From UBA7803 sp034522075 (GTDB lineage Bacteria > Pseudomonadota > Gammaproteobacteria > Pseudomonadales > Azotimanducaceae), in the NCBI GenBank assembly GCA_034522075.1, contig JAXHLO010000030.1:1-64000 (forward strand): a DNA stretch of 64,000 nucleotides, in the 5' to 3' direction. Each line of letters starts with the position of its first letter. Positions within the stretch are counted from its first letter, which is position 1. Below, piece after piece: positions 26,360 through 33,987 of the stretch. Both the position numbers and the translations under genes were made by a program. The notes below the pieces were generated by a model. The model was not told the DNA's origin, ran no database searches, and was given only the letters and a program-made list of their open reading frames with translations.

Positions 26360-27007
26360 ATGATGGAAACGGCGGTGGTGGCCTTCACCACCTTCTTCGC
26401 TACCATCGGTCCGCTGGACGTGGGGCCGGTCTTCGCCGCCATGACGCCGTCGGCAGCGCCGAAGATGCGCCGGCGCATGGCCGTGCGCGGCACCCTGATC
26501 GCCACCGGCATCCTGGTGACCTTTGCCCTGGCCGGCGAGGTGCTGCTGGGCAGTCTGGGCATATCTCTGGCCGCACTGCGGGTGGCCGGCGGCATTCTTC
26601 TCCTGCTCATCGCCATCGACATGGTGTTCGCACGGCCCTCCGGCGGCACCTCCACCACCGAGGAGGAGTTGCGCGAGGGCTCGGGCAAGGCTGACGTCAC
26701 GGTGTTTCCCCTGGCCACGCCGCTGATCGCCGGCCCGGGCGCCATGGGTGCGGCGATTCTGCTCATGGCCGGTGCGGAAGGTGATCTCGTGCATCAGGGC
26801 ATCGTGCTGCTGATGCTGCTGGCCGTGCTGGTCATCACCTTGATCTCGCTGCTGGCTGCCAGCCAGTTGCAACGCTACCTGGGTGTCACCGGCCTGCACG
26901 TGATCAGCCGCGTGTTCGGCGTGCTGCTGGCCGCGCTGGCGGTGCAGTTCATGATCGACGGCATTGCCCAGAGCGGGCTGCTGGTAGCGGGCGCGCCGGT
27001 CGGCTGA
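26360..27007 (+). CDS. MarC family integral membrane protein
   Basis: A 215-residue polytopic inner-membrane protein of the MarC/UPF0056 (NAAT) family. Visible family features are TTFFATIGPLDVGPVFAAMT in the first segment, the central VTVFPLATPLIAGPGAMGAA motif, and six hydrophobic segments. The biological role of MarC proteins is not settled; the early link to multiple antibiotic resistance was withdrawn. The start ATG-ATG at 26360 follows the preceding gene by 28 bp. It is convergent with the truncated MAPEG gene. Confidence 0.9.
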   Translation: MMETAVVAFTTFFATIGPLDVGPVFAAMTPSAAPKMRRRMAVRGTLIATGILVTFALAGEVLLGSLGISLAALRVAGGILLLLIAIDMVFARPSGGTSTTEEELREGSGKADVTVFPLATPLIAGPGAMGAAILLMAGAEGDLVHQGIVLLMLLAVLVITLISLLAASQLQRYLGVTGLHVISRVFGVLLAALAVQFMIDGIAQSGLLVAGAPVG

Positions 27008-27011
27008 CGTT

Positions 27012-27248
27012 CTACAGAAACGGCTGCACGCCCACCAGCACACGGACCGCGAGGTACGGGTAGGTTTCCAGAAAGTTGTTCTGCGCGCGCATCAGGCGCC
27101 CGGCCATGCCGGTCGGGCGCAGGTCCTCGTCCCGCGGCCCCACCGTATAGCGATTGCCCACCTGAGCTTTGAAGGTGAAAGAGGCTGCTGACAGATGTAT
27201 CAGCCCGAGCACCGTGGCAGCGAGGAGGATGAGGATTTCCAGACTCAT
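27012..27248 (-). pseudogene. truncated MAPEG-family membrane protein
   Basis: Only 78 residues, where MAPEG proteins have about 130. The N-terminal half is normal: the first membrane helix LEILILLAATVLGLIHLSAA, then NRYTVGPRDEDLRPTGMAGR and RAQNNFLETYPYLAV, the family signature. The stop comes inside the second membrane helix, four bases before the marC stop on the other strand, so the missing half is gone rather than frame-shifted. A gene remnant is likely; a functional short form cannot be excluded. Confidence 0.7.
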
Positions 27249-27297
27249 AGGCGCCTCCGGCTATGACAGACGATCGAACCTAACCTCCCGGGCGGGA

Positions 27298-27678
27298 TTA
27301 CAGCAGGCCCCGCAGCCGCTCGAAGCCGACCAGGCCCCAGGTGATCCAGACCAGCGCGAGGCTCAGCGCGACGGCGGCGGAGCCCATGTCCTTGGCCCGC
27401 CCGGCCAGCTCGTCCACCTCTTCGCCGGTGCGGTCCACGGCCGCTTCCACGGCGGAGTTAAGCAGTTCGGTGATCAGCACCAGCACGCACACGGCGATGA
27501 GCAGAGCGGTCTGGACCAGGGTCTCGCCGAGCAGGAAGGCAAAGGGCAGCAGCATCAGACCGATGGTGCATTCCTGGCGAAATGCCGATTCGTTGCGCCA
27601 CGCCGAACGAAAGCCCTGCACCGAGTACTCGGTGGCTTTGATCACGCGCTTGAATCCTGTGTATCCGGGTTTGGGCAT
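27298..27678 (-). CDS. dgkA: diacylglycerol kinase, DgkA type
   Basis: A 126-residue trimeric integral-membrane kinase that rephosphorylates diacylglycerol to phosphatidic acid. Signature parts: FRSAWRNESAFRQE near the N-terminus with the catalytic glutamate, and ELLNSAVEAAVDRTGEEVD followed by GRAKDMGSAAVALSLAL. Three hydrophobic segments are present. It lies 6 bp after the CDF transporter gene. Diacylglycerol recycling is relevant to a cell that may also make it through PlcP. Confidence 0.95.
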   Translation of the reverse strand: MPKPGYTGFKRVIKATEYSVQGFRSAWRNESAFRQECTIGLMLLPFAFLLGETLVQTALLIAVCVLVLITELLNSAVEAAVDRTGEEVDELAGRAKDMGSAAVALSLALVWITWGLVGFERLRGLL

Positions 27679-27684
27679 GTTCGA

Positions 27685-28575
27685 TCAGTCGTCGGGGCAG
27701 GGGCCGTGCTCCACCTGGATGGTGGAGTGGTCGATGCCGAAGTCCTCGATGAGTATGCGCTTGATGTGGGCCGTCACGCCGCCGAGGTCGATGTTTTCTT
27801 CCACGGTGGCGTGCAGGGTGACAAGCGGCCGTTCCGCGGTGAGAGACCAGGCATGCAGGTGATGTACCTCCAGCACCCCCGGCACGCGGTCGGTGAGGGT
27901 ATTGCGGATGTCGTGCAGGTCGATGTGCTGCGGCACGCCTTCCAGCAGAATGTGTGAGGACTCACTGACCAGCCGCCAGGCGCCCCGGGTGAGGATTACC
28001 ACGATGACCAGCGCCAGCAGCGGGTCGGCATACAGCCAGCCGGTTAAGTAGACCGTCAGCGCTGCGGCGATGGCGGCAACCGAGCCCAGCATGTCGCCGA
28101 GCACATGCAGGGCGGCGCTGCGCACGGCGGCGTTGTCGTGGCCGTGGTGCAGCCAGCGGAATGCGACGATATTGACCAGCAGCCCGACGACGGCCACCGA
28201 CAGGGCGGGAATGGGCAGCATTTCCTGGGGTCGCTGCAGGCGCTCCCAGGCTTCCAGCACGATCCAGATGATCAACGCGAACAAGGTCAGGCCGTTGATG
28301 AACGTGGCCAGCACCTGGTAGCGGTGATAGCCGAACGACAGGTTGTGATCGTGGCCGCGCCGCGACAGGCGCAACGCGTACCAGGAGAAGCCCAGAGCCG
28401 AGGCGTCCAGGAACATGTGCCCGGCGTCAGCGAGCAGGGTCAGGGAATTGGCCAGCAGACCGCCCACCACCTCCACCACCATGAAACCGGCGATGAGTAG
28501 GAAGGCACGCCGCACCAGGCGTTCGTGCTGGCTCGGGTCCGTATGACCGTGTTCGTGATTGTGAGCGTGTACCAT
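27685..28575 (-). CDS. cation diffusion facilitator (CzcD/ZitB-like divalent metal exporter)
   Basis: A 296-residue CDF protein exporting Zn2+ or similar ions in exchange for protons. The His-rich N-terminus (MVHAHNHEHGHTD) is typical of the CzcD/ZitB clade. Metal-site text is SLTLLADAGHMFLDASAL in TM2 and ALHVLGDMLGSVAAI in TM5, giving the HxxxD/DxxxD layout. A cytoplasmic C-terminal domain ends VHHLHAWSLTAERPL. It sits between the serine hydrolase (12 bp upstream) and dgkA (6 bp downstream), in one minus-strand run. Confidence 0.93.
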   Translation of the reverse strand: MVHAHNHEHGHTDPSQHERLVRRAFLLIAGFMVVEVVGGLLANSLTLLADAGHMFLDASALGFSWYALRLSRRGHDHNLSFGYHRYQVLATFINGLTLFALIIWIVLEAWERLQRPQEMLPIPALSVAVVGLLVNIVAFRWLHHGHDNAAVRSAALHVLGDMLGSVAAIAAALTVYLTGWLYADPLLALVIVVILTRGAWRLVSESSHILLEGVPQHIDLHDIRNTLTDRVPGVLEVHHLHAWSLTAERPLVTLHATVEENIDLGGVTAHIKRILIEDFGIDHSTIQVEHGPCPDD

Positions 28576-28587
28576 GCTGCCGTTTCG

Positions 28588-30093
28588 CTAGCGCGCGGCG
28601 CCGACCATGCCAAACGGTTCCGGTAAAGGCCAGCGATTCCGGCATGCGGGCATGAATTCCGGATACGGCGGCGGATCGATTCGGGCGTAGTTGCCGAGTT
28701 CGCCCTGCAGGTACAGGCGGTCGTCGAATTCGGCGAATACCACCGACACGGCGGGGTCTGCGGGTCGCCTGAAGCGGCGCTGACCAAGGGGGAGGAGAGT
28801 GCCCCGCGTCTGAGTACCCTGGTAGACCAGTTGGCCGTCCGCGACGCTCAGCTTTATCGTGCCTGCCCGTCCGGACTGCCAGCGCTCCACGCCGAAGCGA
28901 ACCGATGCGGGATAGTACTCACCTGCCAGGCTGTGCAACGCGTCGTCGTCGACGGCCGCCTCTGGTGGCGGCCGCGGCGTCTGCAGGTCCGCCGTGAGTG
29001 TTGCTTCGATACGCCGCTGCATGCGCCGCAGCAGGCCCGGGTCGTCGACGTTGATGCCCACCAGATAGCCGCGGCCTGCTTCGCGCAGTACGCCGAAGCG
29101 CGAGCGATAGCCGTCGGCGTCGCCGCCATGACCGTGCCAAAGATGGCCGTCGCGAACCCAGCCATAGATACCGGCGCCGTAACCGATCTCCAGCCCCGCC
29201 TCGCCGCCGAGGGTGGCTTCGATACGGTACATGCGGTTCACCGAGGCCGCTGCGACGGCTTGCCGGCCGTTTACGCGGCCATGATTCAACAACGCCTCCA
29301 GCAGGCGGACCATCGCTGCCGGAGCCGCATTGAGAGCACCGAACGCACGGAACGTCATGTGCCAATAGGGAATCGCCGTGCGGCCGTCAGCCTTGAACCC
29401 GCCAGGCAGGCCCTCCACTGGCTGGAAACTGGCGCCCTCCATGCCGAGCGGTGCGAATACCAGGGTCTCGGCCGCCTGGTCGAAAGTCCGGCCGGTGAGC
29501 TCTGCCACCACAGCGGCGGTAATGCCGGGGATTACGTTGCTGTAGCTGTGCTGCAGCCCCGGCGGCCACAGCAGCCGGCGCTGGCCTGCATAACGGTCCA
29601 GGGCCGCGGCCAGCGGCAGCGGCTCGTTGTCGTTGAACTCTTCCGCTTTCAAGTCCGGCAGGCCGGCGCTGAGCTCCAGCAGGTGATCGAGGCGCACCGG
29701 CTGCTCCGGTGCCCAGGGGTTACGGTAGGGGGGCTCGTGCAGAATTTCCGCTACCGGCGTATCCGGTGCGGCGCTGTGATGCCGCATGGCTTCCAGCAGC
29801 ATCAGCGCCGTGACGGTTTTGCTGATGGAGCCCCAGCGAAAGGTTGTGTGCGGGTCCATGGCGCTTGTCGACCCCTGCTGCCGCTGGAAGCCGGTCATCC
29901 GCACCAGTACCGGGCGGCCTTCGTCCAGGATGGCAAGCACCAGCACGGGCACGCCGTTGGCCTGCTGCATGGCTATCAACTCCTGGTGCAGTTTCTGCCA
30001 GGCAGACGCCGCATCACTCCCCGGTGTGGCGCAGGCGGGCTGAATCAGGCCCATGGCCAATGCCGTCAGGATTGCGCCGGCCAGATTCCCCAT
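28588..30093 (-). CDS. exported serine hydrolase, class C beta-lactamase-like family
   Basis: A 501-residue penicillin-binding/beta-lactamase-fold hydrolase with a signal peptide (cleavage near ACATP). The active-site triad of motifs is present: SxxK in WGSISKTVTAL near residue 92, YxN in LQHSYSNVIPG, and HGG in LWHGHGGDADGYRS. An extra C-terminal domain of about 120 beta-rich residues follows, as in many class C-like esterases/peptidases. The physiological substrate is unknown; it is not necessarily a beta-lactamase. ATG 30093 shares one base with the stop of the SnoaL-like gene, giving translational coupling. Confidence 0.88.
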   Translation of the reverse strand: MGNLAGAILTALAMGLIQPACATPGSDAASAWQKLHQELIAMQQANGVPVLVLAILDEGRPVLVRMTGFQRQQGSTSAMDPHTTFRWGSISKTVTALMLLEAMRHHSAAPDTPVAEILHEPPYRNPWAPEQPVRLDHLLELSAGLPDLKAEEFNDNEPLPLAAALDRYAGQRRLLWPPGLQHSYSNVIPGITAAVVAELTGRTFDQAAETLVFAPLGMEGASFQPVEGLPGGFKADGRTAIPYWHMTFRAFGALNAAPAAMVRLLEALLNHGRVNGRQAVAAASVNRMYRIEATLGGEAGLEIGYGAGIYGWVRDGHLWHGHGGDADGYRSRFGVLREAGRGYLVGINVDDPGLLRRMQRRIEATLTADLQTPRPPPEAAVDDDALHSLAGEYYPASVRFGVERWQSGRAGTIKLSVADGQLVYQGTQTRGTLLPLGQRRFRRPADPAVSVVFAEFDDRLYLQGELGNYARIDPPPYPEFMPACRNRWPLPEPFGMVGAAR

Positions 30094-30533
30094 CAGGGAA
30101 ACTGTGCCGGATCGCGGAACGCCACATGCAGGCGCCGCGAGCGGAACCGCCAGCCCTCGCTGGTCCGCGCGAAACGGTCTTCATAGTGGCCGACGGCGGC
30201 CGGCCCGGCCAACGGTACGGCCCCGGGCCGCAGACTGTCGTCTCCCCGGTGGCGGTAGAGGGTTAGGTAGGCGATGCCGCGTGCCGCATCGGTGGATAAC
30301 ACATCGACGAACACATTGCTGATGACATGGCGGGTGCGCAGCCGGTCGTCGCGGCCGGCGAGTGAGGCGCGGATGGCGTCGAGGCCTTCGAGCGGCTGGC
30401 CCGTGTCGAGTACCGCATCGTCGGTGAACAGCTCGAGGAAGGCGTCGTAGTCACGGAAGTCGATAGCCCGGGCGTAGCTGATGGACAGCGCCGAGCAGGC
30501 CCGTTCGATGTGCTCTATGTCGGTGTCTTGCAT
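30093..30533 (-). CDS. SnoaL-like / NTF2-fold protein
   Basis: A 146-residue protein of the SnoaL_4 type (cone-shaped NTF2 fold). MQDTDIEHIERACSALSISY and ARAIDFRDYDAFLELFTDDA carry the family's opening helices and Asp/Tyr pattern. RTRHVISNVFVDV and GHYEDRFARTSEGWRF follow. The fold serves hydratases, isomerases and dehydratases of small ring or steroid-like compounds, or is a plain binding domain. ATG 30533 is preferred over upstream in-frame ATG 30635, which runs into the divergent crotonase gene. It is the first gene of the minus run SnoaL-like, serine hydrolase, CDF, dgkA. Confidence 0.8.
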   Translation of the reverse strand: MQDTDIEHIERACSALSISYARAIDFRDYDAFLELFTDDAVLDTGQPLEGLDAIRASLAGRDDRLRTRHVISNVFVDVLSTDAARGIAYLTLYRHRGDDSLRPGAVPLAGPAAVGHYEDRFARTSEGWRFRSRRLHVAFRDPAQFP

Positions 30534-30582
30534 TGGGGTATGGTTGCGGATTGCACAATTTTTCACAACTGACGGGGGTTTC

Positions 30583-31365
30583 ATGGAGCGCATGTCGCTG
30601 GAGTTCGACGGCAAAGTTGCCGTGCTCAAGTTCAATCATCCCGAGGTCATGAATGCCGTGGGTTCACGCATGCTGGCGGATTTTACGGAAGCCGTGTACC
30701 AGGTTAAGGACCCGGCTAACGGTGCCCGCTGCCTGCTGCTGACCGGTGAAGGCCGCGGCTTCTGCGCCGGTGCGAATCTGCAGGACGAAGACCGGGCCCA
30801 GCGGCGCGGCGGCGCCGGTGACGGGCTGCGCAGCGGTTACCATCCGCTCCTGTTCATGTTGCGCGATCTGGACATGCCCATGGTCACCGCGGTGAATGGC
30901 GCCGCTGCCGGGGTGGGTATGAGCTTCGCCATTCTCGGCGATATCGTCTGTGCCTCGAAAAATGCTTTCTTTCTGCAGGCGTTTGCCCGTATCGGCCTCA
31001 TTCCGGATGGCGGCTCGACATTCATGCTGCCGCGGCTGGTGGGCTGGGGGCGTGCCATGGAGCTGTCCATGCTGGCGGAACGTCTGTCGGCGGAGCAGGC
31101 CCATGACTGGGGACTGGTGAATCGCCTGTACGACGATTCGGCGTCGCTCATGGCGGGGGCCATGGATATTGCCCGGCGCCTGGCCGATGGGCCGCGTTCT
31201 CTGGCGCTGATCCGTAAGGCGTACTGGAGCACCTGGCAGAACTCGTTCGAGCAGCAGGTCGATCTGGAAGCGCAACTGCAGAATCAGGCCGGTGCCAGCA
31301 GAGATTTCGCCGAGGGCGTGAAAGCGTTTCTGGAGAAACGGGACGCGAAATTCAGCGGGGAATAG
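30583..31365 (+). CDS. enoyl-CoA hydratase/isomerase (crotonase) family, PaaG/ECI-like
   Basis: A 260-residue crotonase-fold protein from ATG 30583, with GGGGG 5 nt upstream. The oxyanion-hole segments are GRGFCAGANLQDED and NGAAAGVGMSFAILGDI. At the position of the second hydratase glutamate it has Asp in FARIGLIPDGGSTFMLPRL, as in PaaG and other isomerases, so isomerisation of an enoyl-CoA is more likely than hydration. It is followed by a perfect REP-like palindrome that may stop transcription. Confidence 0.9.
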   Translation: MERMSLEFDGKVAVLKFNHPEVMNAVGSRMLADFTEAVYQVKDPANGARCLLLTGEGRGFCAGANLQDEDRAQRRGGAGDGLRSGYHPLLFMLRDLDMPMVTAVNGAAAGVGMSFAILGDIVCASKNAFFLQAFARIGLIPDGGSTFMLPRLVGWGRAMELSMLAERLSAEQAHDWGLVNRLYDDSASLMAGAMDIARRLADGPRSLALIRKAYWSTWQNSFEQQVDLEAQLQNQAGASRDFAEGVKAFLEKRDAKFSGE

Positions 31366-31371
31366 CCTGAA

Positions 31372-31432
31372 GGTAGGAGCGATCTCCAGATCGCGATGTC
31401 TTGGGGGTCGCGATCTGGAGATCGCTCCTACC
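31372..31432. repeat. REP-like palindrome, copy 1 (perfect 25-bp arms)
   Basis: The left arm 31372-31396 (beginning GGTAGGAGCGATCTCCAGAT) is the exact reverse complement of 31408-31432, with an 11-nt spacer. The unit resembles the GTAGGAGCG-headed REP sequences of many gammaproteobacteria. It lies between the convergent crotonase and HDAC-like genes and could act as a transcript stabiliser or terminator. Related copies lie near 38.4 and 40.1 kb. Confidence 0.92.
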
Positions 31433-31446
31433 TAGGGGGAACACCC

Positions 31447-32364
31447 TCAATCCCCGGCCAGCGCTTCCAGGTGCGCGCTCACCGATGCCGCCAGCGCATC
31501 CAGGTCGTAGCCGCCTTCCAGGGTCGACACGATCCGGCCCCCGGCGTGCCGGTTGGCGGCGTCGACGATCAGCCGGGTCACCCAGCGGTAGTCTTCTTCG
31601 TCCAGGTTCAAGGCGGCAAGCGGGTCCCGGCGGTGGGCGTCGAAGCCCGCCGAGACCAGCACCAGTTGCGGTTGGTGGGCGTCGATGGCGGGTAACCAGT
31701 CCCGTTCGATGGCGGTACGGAACGCCTCGCTGCCGCTGCCGGCGGGCAGCGGTGAGTTGACGATGTTGGGCCGCTGAATGTCCGTGTAGCGGTGCGGATA
31801 AAAGGGATGCTGAAAGCTCGAGCACACCAGCACGGCCGGCGTGTCCTTGAAGATGTCCACGGTGCCGTTGCCGTGATGCACGTCGAAATCGAGGATAGCG
31901 ACCCGCTCCACGTCCGGGTGGGCCAGGGCCGCGGCGGCGCCCACGGCGACGTTGTTGTAGAAGCAGAATCCCATGGCCTGGCCGGCTTCGGCATGATGGC
32001 CCGGCGGGCGCACGGCGCAGAATGCACGGTTGTCCTCGTCGGCCAGCACGGCGTTCACGGCGTCGACCACGGCGCCGGCTGCCAGGGCGGCCGCCGCCAG
32101 GGTGTCGGGGCACATGAAGGTATCCGGGTCTACCGGTGTCAGCCCCTGCTGCGGTACCTGGTCGGCAATGGCGCGCAGGTAGGCGGCGTCGTGAACCCGG
32201 GCCAGAGCCTTGGCGTTCACCGCCTGCGGTTCCCGCACGGTCAGCGACTGGAGCAGGGTGTTCGATTCCAGATGCCTGAGGACGGCGCGCAGGCGGTCCG
32301 GCGACTCGGGATGGCGCGGCTGCATCTCGTGGTCCAGGCAGCGTTTGTGGGTATAGAGCAGCAT
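31447..32364 (-). CDS. histone deacetylase-like / acetylpolyamine amidohydrolase family
   Basis: A 305-residue zinc hydrolase of the arginase/deacetylase superfamily (class II HDAC, AcuC, AphA). Catalytic marks: RPPGHHAEAGQAMGFC (His-His charge relay), AILDFDVHHGNGTVDI (zinc Asp/His), VLVSAGFDAHRRDPLA (zinc Asp), and a late STLEGGYDLDAL. Likely substrates are acetylated polyamines or acetylated small molecules/proteins. ATG 32364 shares one base with the stop of the GGDEF-EAL gene, so the two are translated together. Confidence 0.92.
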   Translation of the reverse strand: MLLYTHKRCLDHEMQPRHPESPDRLRAVLRHLESNTLLQSLTVREPQAVNAKALARVHDAAYLRAIADQVPQQGLTPVDPDTFMCPDTLAAAALAAGAVVDAVNAVLADEDNRAFCAVRPPGHHAEAGQAMGFCFYNNVAVGAAAALAHPDVERVAILDFDVHHGNGTVDIFKDTPAVLVCSSFQHPFYPHRYTDIQRPNIVNSPLPAGSGSEAFRTAIERDWLPAIDAHQPQLVLVSAGFDAHRRDPLAALNLDEEDYRWVTRLIVDAANRHAGGRIVSTLEGGYDLDALAASVSAHLEALAGD

Positions 32365-33971
32365 CAACCCTTGTGATTGCCCGCCGGGCGCCGGTGTTCC
32401 TCGTTCAACAGGGCGCGGAACTGCGCCAGAGACACCGGCGGGGAAAACAGATAGCCCTGCACGTCGGTGCAGCCGAAGCGTTCCAGCAGGGTGAGCTGCT
32501 CGGCACGCTCCACGCCCACGGCCACCACCCGCAGTTCGAAGCGCTGGCCGAGCTGGCAGATCTGTGCCACCAGCTCGCGGGCTTCCCGGTCTTCGTCCAG
32601 GCGGCTGATCAGGGCCCGGTCGATCTTCAGCGTATCCGCCGGGCAGCGCAGCAGCTTGGCGGTATCGATGAGTGAACTGCCCAGATTGTCCATTGCGAAG
32701 CGCACCCCCCAGTCGCGCAGCTGATAGAGCTGAGTCCGGTAATCGTCCACCAGGGTGAGCATGGCGTCCTGGGACAGCTCCAGCTCCAGCATGGCCGGAT
32801 CGAACCAGCTTTCCGTGCGGTAGCGGCCGATGCGTTCGACGATGGCGGCTTTGTGAAACTGCTGCGGCGACACGTTGATGCCGAGGATTACGGGGTCGAG
32901 CAGGTGCTCGAGCCAGTTGGCGGCTTCCCGGCAGGCGCGGTCCAGCACCCAGTCGCCGATGCGCGCCATGTGACCGCGCTGCTCGGCCATGGGAATGAAG
33001 CGGTTGGGTGCCAGCTCGCCTACTTCCATGCCCTGCCAGCGCAGCAGTGTCTCGGCGCCGGCGATGCGCCCACCGTCCACGGCCACCTGGGGCTGCAGCA
33101 CCAGGGAAAACTCCTCCCGCTCCAGGGCCTGGGGCAGGCGGTTGGAGACACTGGCGTTGTCGGCACCAGCACAGCGGTCGCCGCCGTTTTCCAGGGCCGC
33201 GCGCATGGCGCGCCAGGCCCGGGCCCACAGGCGGTCCGGCGCGGCGTACATGGCGTCGAAGGCGTGACCCACGCTCACGGTCAGGTGCAGTTCGCCGCCG
33301 CGAAAGAACAAAGGCGCCCGGACGCGGGCCACCACGGCCTGTGCGGCGCGGCTGAGCTGATCTTCGGCAATTTCCGGCAGGGCCACCACGAAGCAGGCGG
33401 CATCGAAGAAGCCGAGCACACCGTTGGCCGGCACGGCGTCGCGGATGTGCGCGCCCATGGCAGCCAGCAGGTCGGTCTTGCTCACCGGATCGAGACTGTC
33501 GTAGAGGTGTGCGGCGTGATCGATCTGCACCACCAGGAGCCCCAGCGGCCGGCCTTTGCTGCCCTGCAGGGAGCGGAACAGCTCCTCGTGGCGCGGCAGG
33601 CTGGTGATGGGCTCGGTACGCTCGAATTCCGCAAAGCGCTCGCGCAGGCGGCGGGCGTTCACGCAGGTCTTCAGGGCGTGCAGCAGATCGTCGTCGCTCT
33701 GGTCGGGGTCGACCTGGCTGTATTCCCGGGAGGCTGAAGGTCCCGCCGGCAGCTCGGTGACCAGCACGCGGATGGCGCTGTGCTCCAGGTGCTGCTCAAC
33801 GTCTGCCAGATCGTCGAAAATCAGCAGATCCGGGGTGGGCGCCAGCGCCGCGATGATGCGCTCCAGACCTGTCCGGTCGCTGCACAGCCAGCAACGCCAG
33901 CCGGCGGCGGCGGCCAGCAGGCTGAGGCGCTCGCGCAGCGCAGCATCGTGGATCACACCGGATACATTCAT
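32364..33971 (-). CDS. degenerate GGDEF-EAL protein (likely non-catalytic)
   Basis: A 535-residue cytoplasmic protein: about 110 residues resembling a receiver-like domain without a clear phospho-acceptor, a GGDEF-like domain, then an EAL-like domain. The GGDEF signature is replaced by FFDAACF. In the EAL domain the opening motif is ETL rather than EAL, DDFG has become DNLG, and the AEGVE motif reads AVGVE. NVSPQQF, LKIDRALI and QGYLFSPP remain. Synthesis of c-di-GMP is excluded by the motif loss, and hydrolysis is very unlikely. A binding or regulatory role, as in YcgF/CsrD-type proteins, is inferred. It lies between lhr and the HDAC-like gene. Confidence 0.88.
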   Translation of the reverse strand: MNVSGVIHDAALRERLSLLAAAAGWRCWLCSDRTGLERIIAALAPTPDLLIFDDLADVEQHLEHSAIRVLVTELPAGPSASREYSQVDPDQSDDDLLHALKTCVNARRLRERFAEFERTEPITSLPRHEELFRSLQGSKGRPLGLLVVQIDHAAHLYDSLDPVSKTDLLAAMGAHIRDAVPANGVLGFFDAACFVVALPEIAEDQLSRAAQAVVARVRAPLFFRGGELHLTVSVGHAFDAMYAAPDRLWARAWRAMRAALENGGDRCAGADNASVSNRLPQALEREEFSLVLQPQVAVDGGRIAGAETLLRWQGMEVGELAPNRFIPMAEQRGHMARIGDWVLDRACREAANWLEHLLDPVILGINVSPQQFHKAAIVERIGRYRTESWFDPAMLELELSQDAMLTLVDDYRTQLYQLRDWGVRFAMDNLGSSLIDTAKLLRCPADTLKIDRALISRLDEDREARELVAQICQLGQRFELRVVAVGVERAEQLTLLERFGCTDVQGYLFSPPVSLAQFRALLNEEHRRPAGNHKG

Positions 33972-33987
33972 GAGTCCATTGTAGCCC

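Noticed and set aside
30041..30060. Possible tRNA or other structured RNA genes in intergenic gaps
   Set aside because: All gaps are short and no cloverleaf-like arrangement with a TTC-A arm was found by eye; none is claimed anywhere in the window.
28588..30093. Calling the serine hydrolase a true class C beta-lactamase (antibiotic resistance)
   Set aside because: The motifs define the broad family only; the extra C-terminal domain and operon context do not suggest a resistance gene.
31447..33228. Upstream extension of the HDAC-like frame to 593 codons
   Set aside because: The extra N-terminal text is Arg/Gly/Pro-rich and lies antisense-frame within the EAL-like gene; the one-base overlap start at 32364 fits better.
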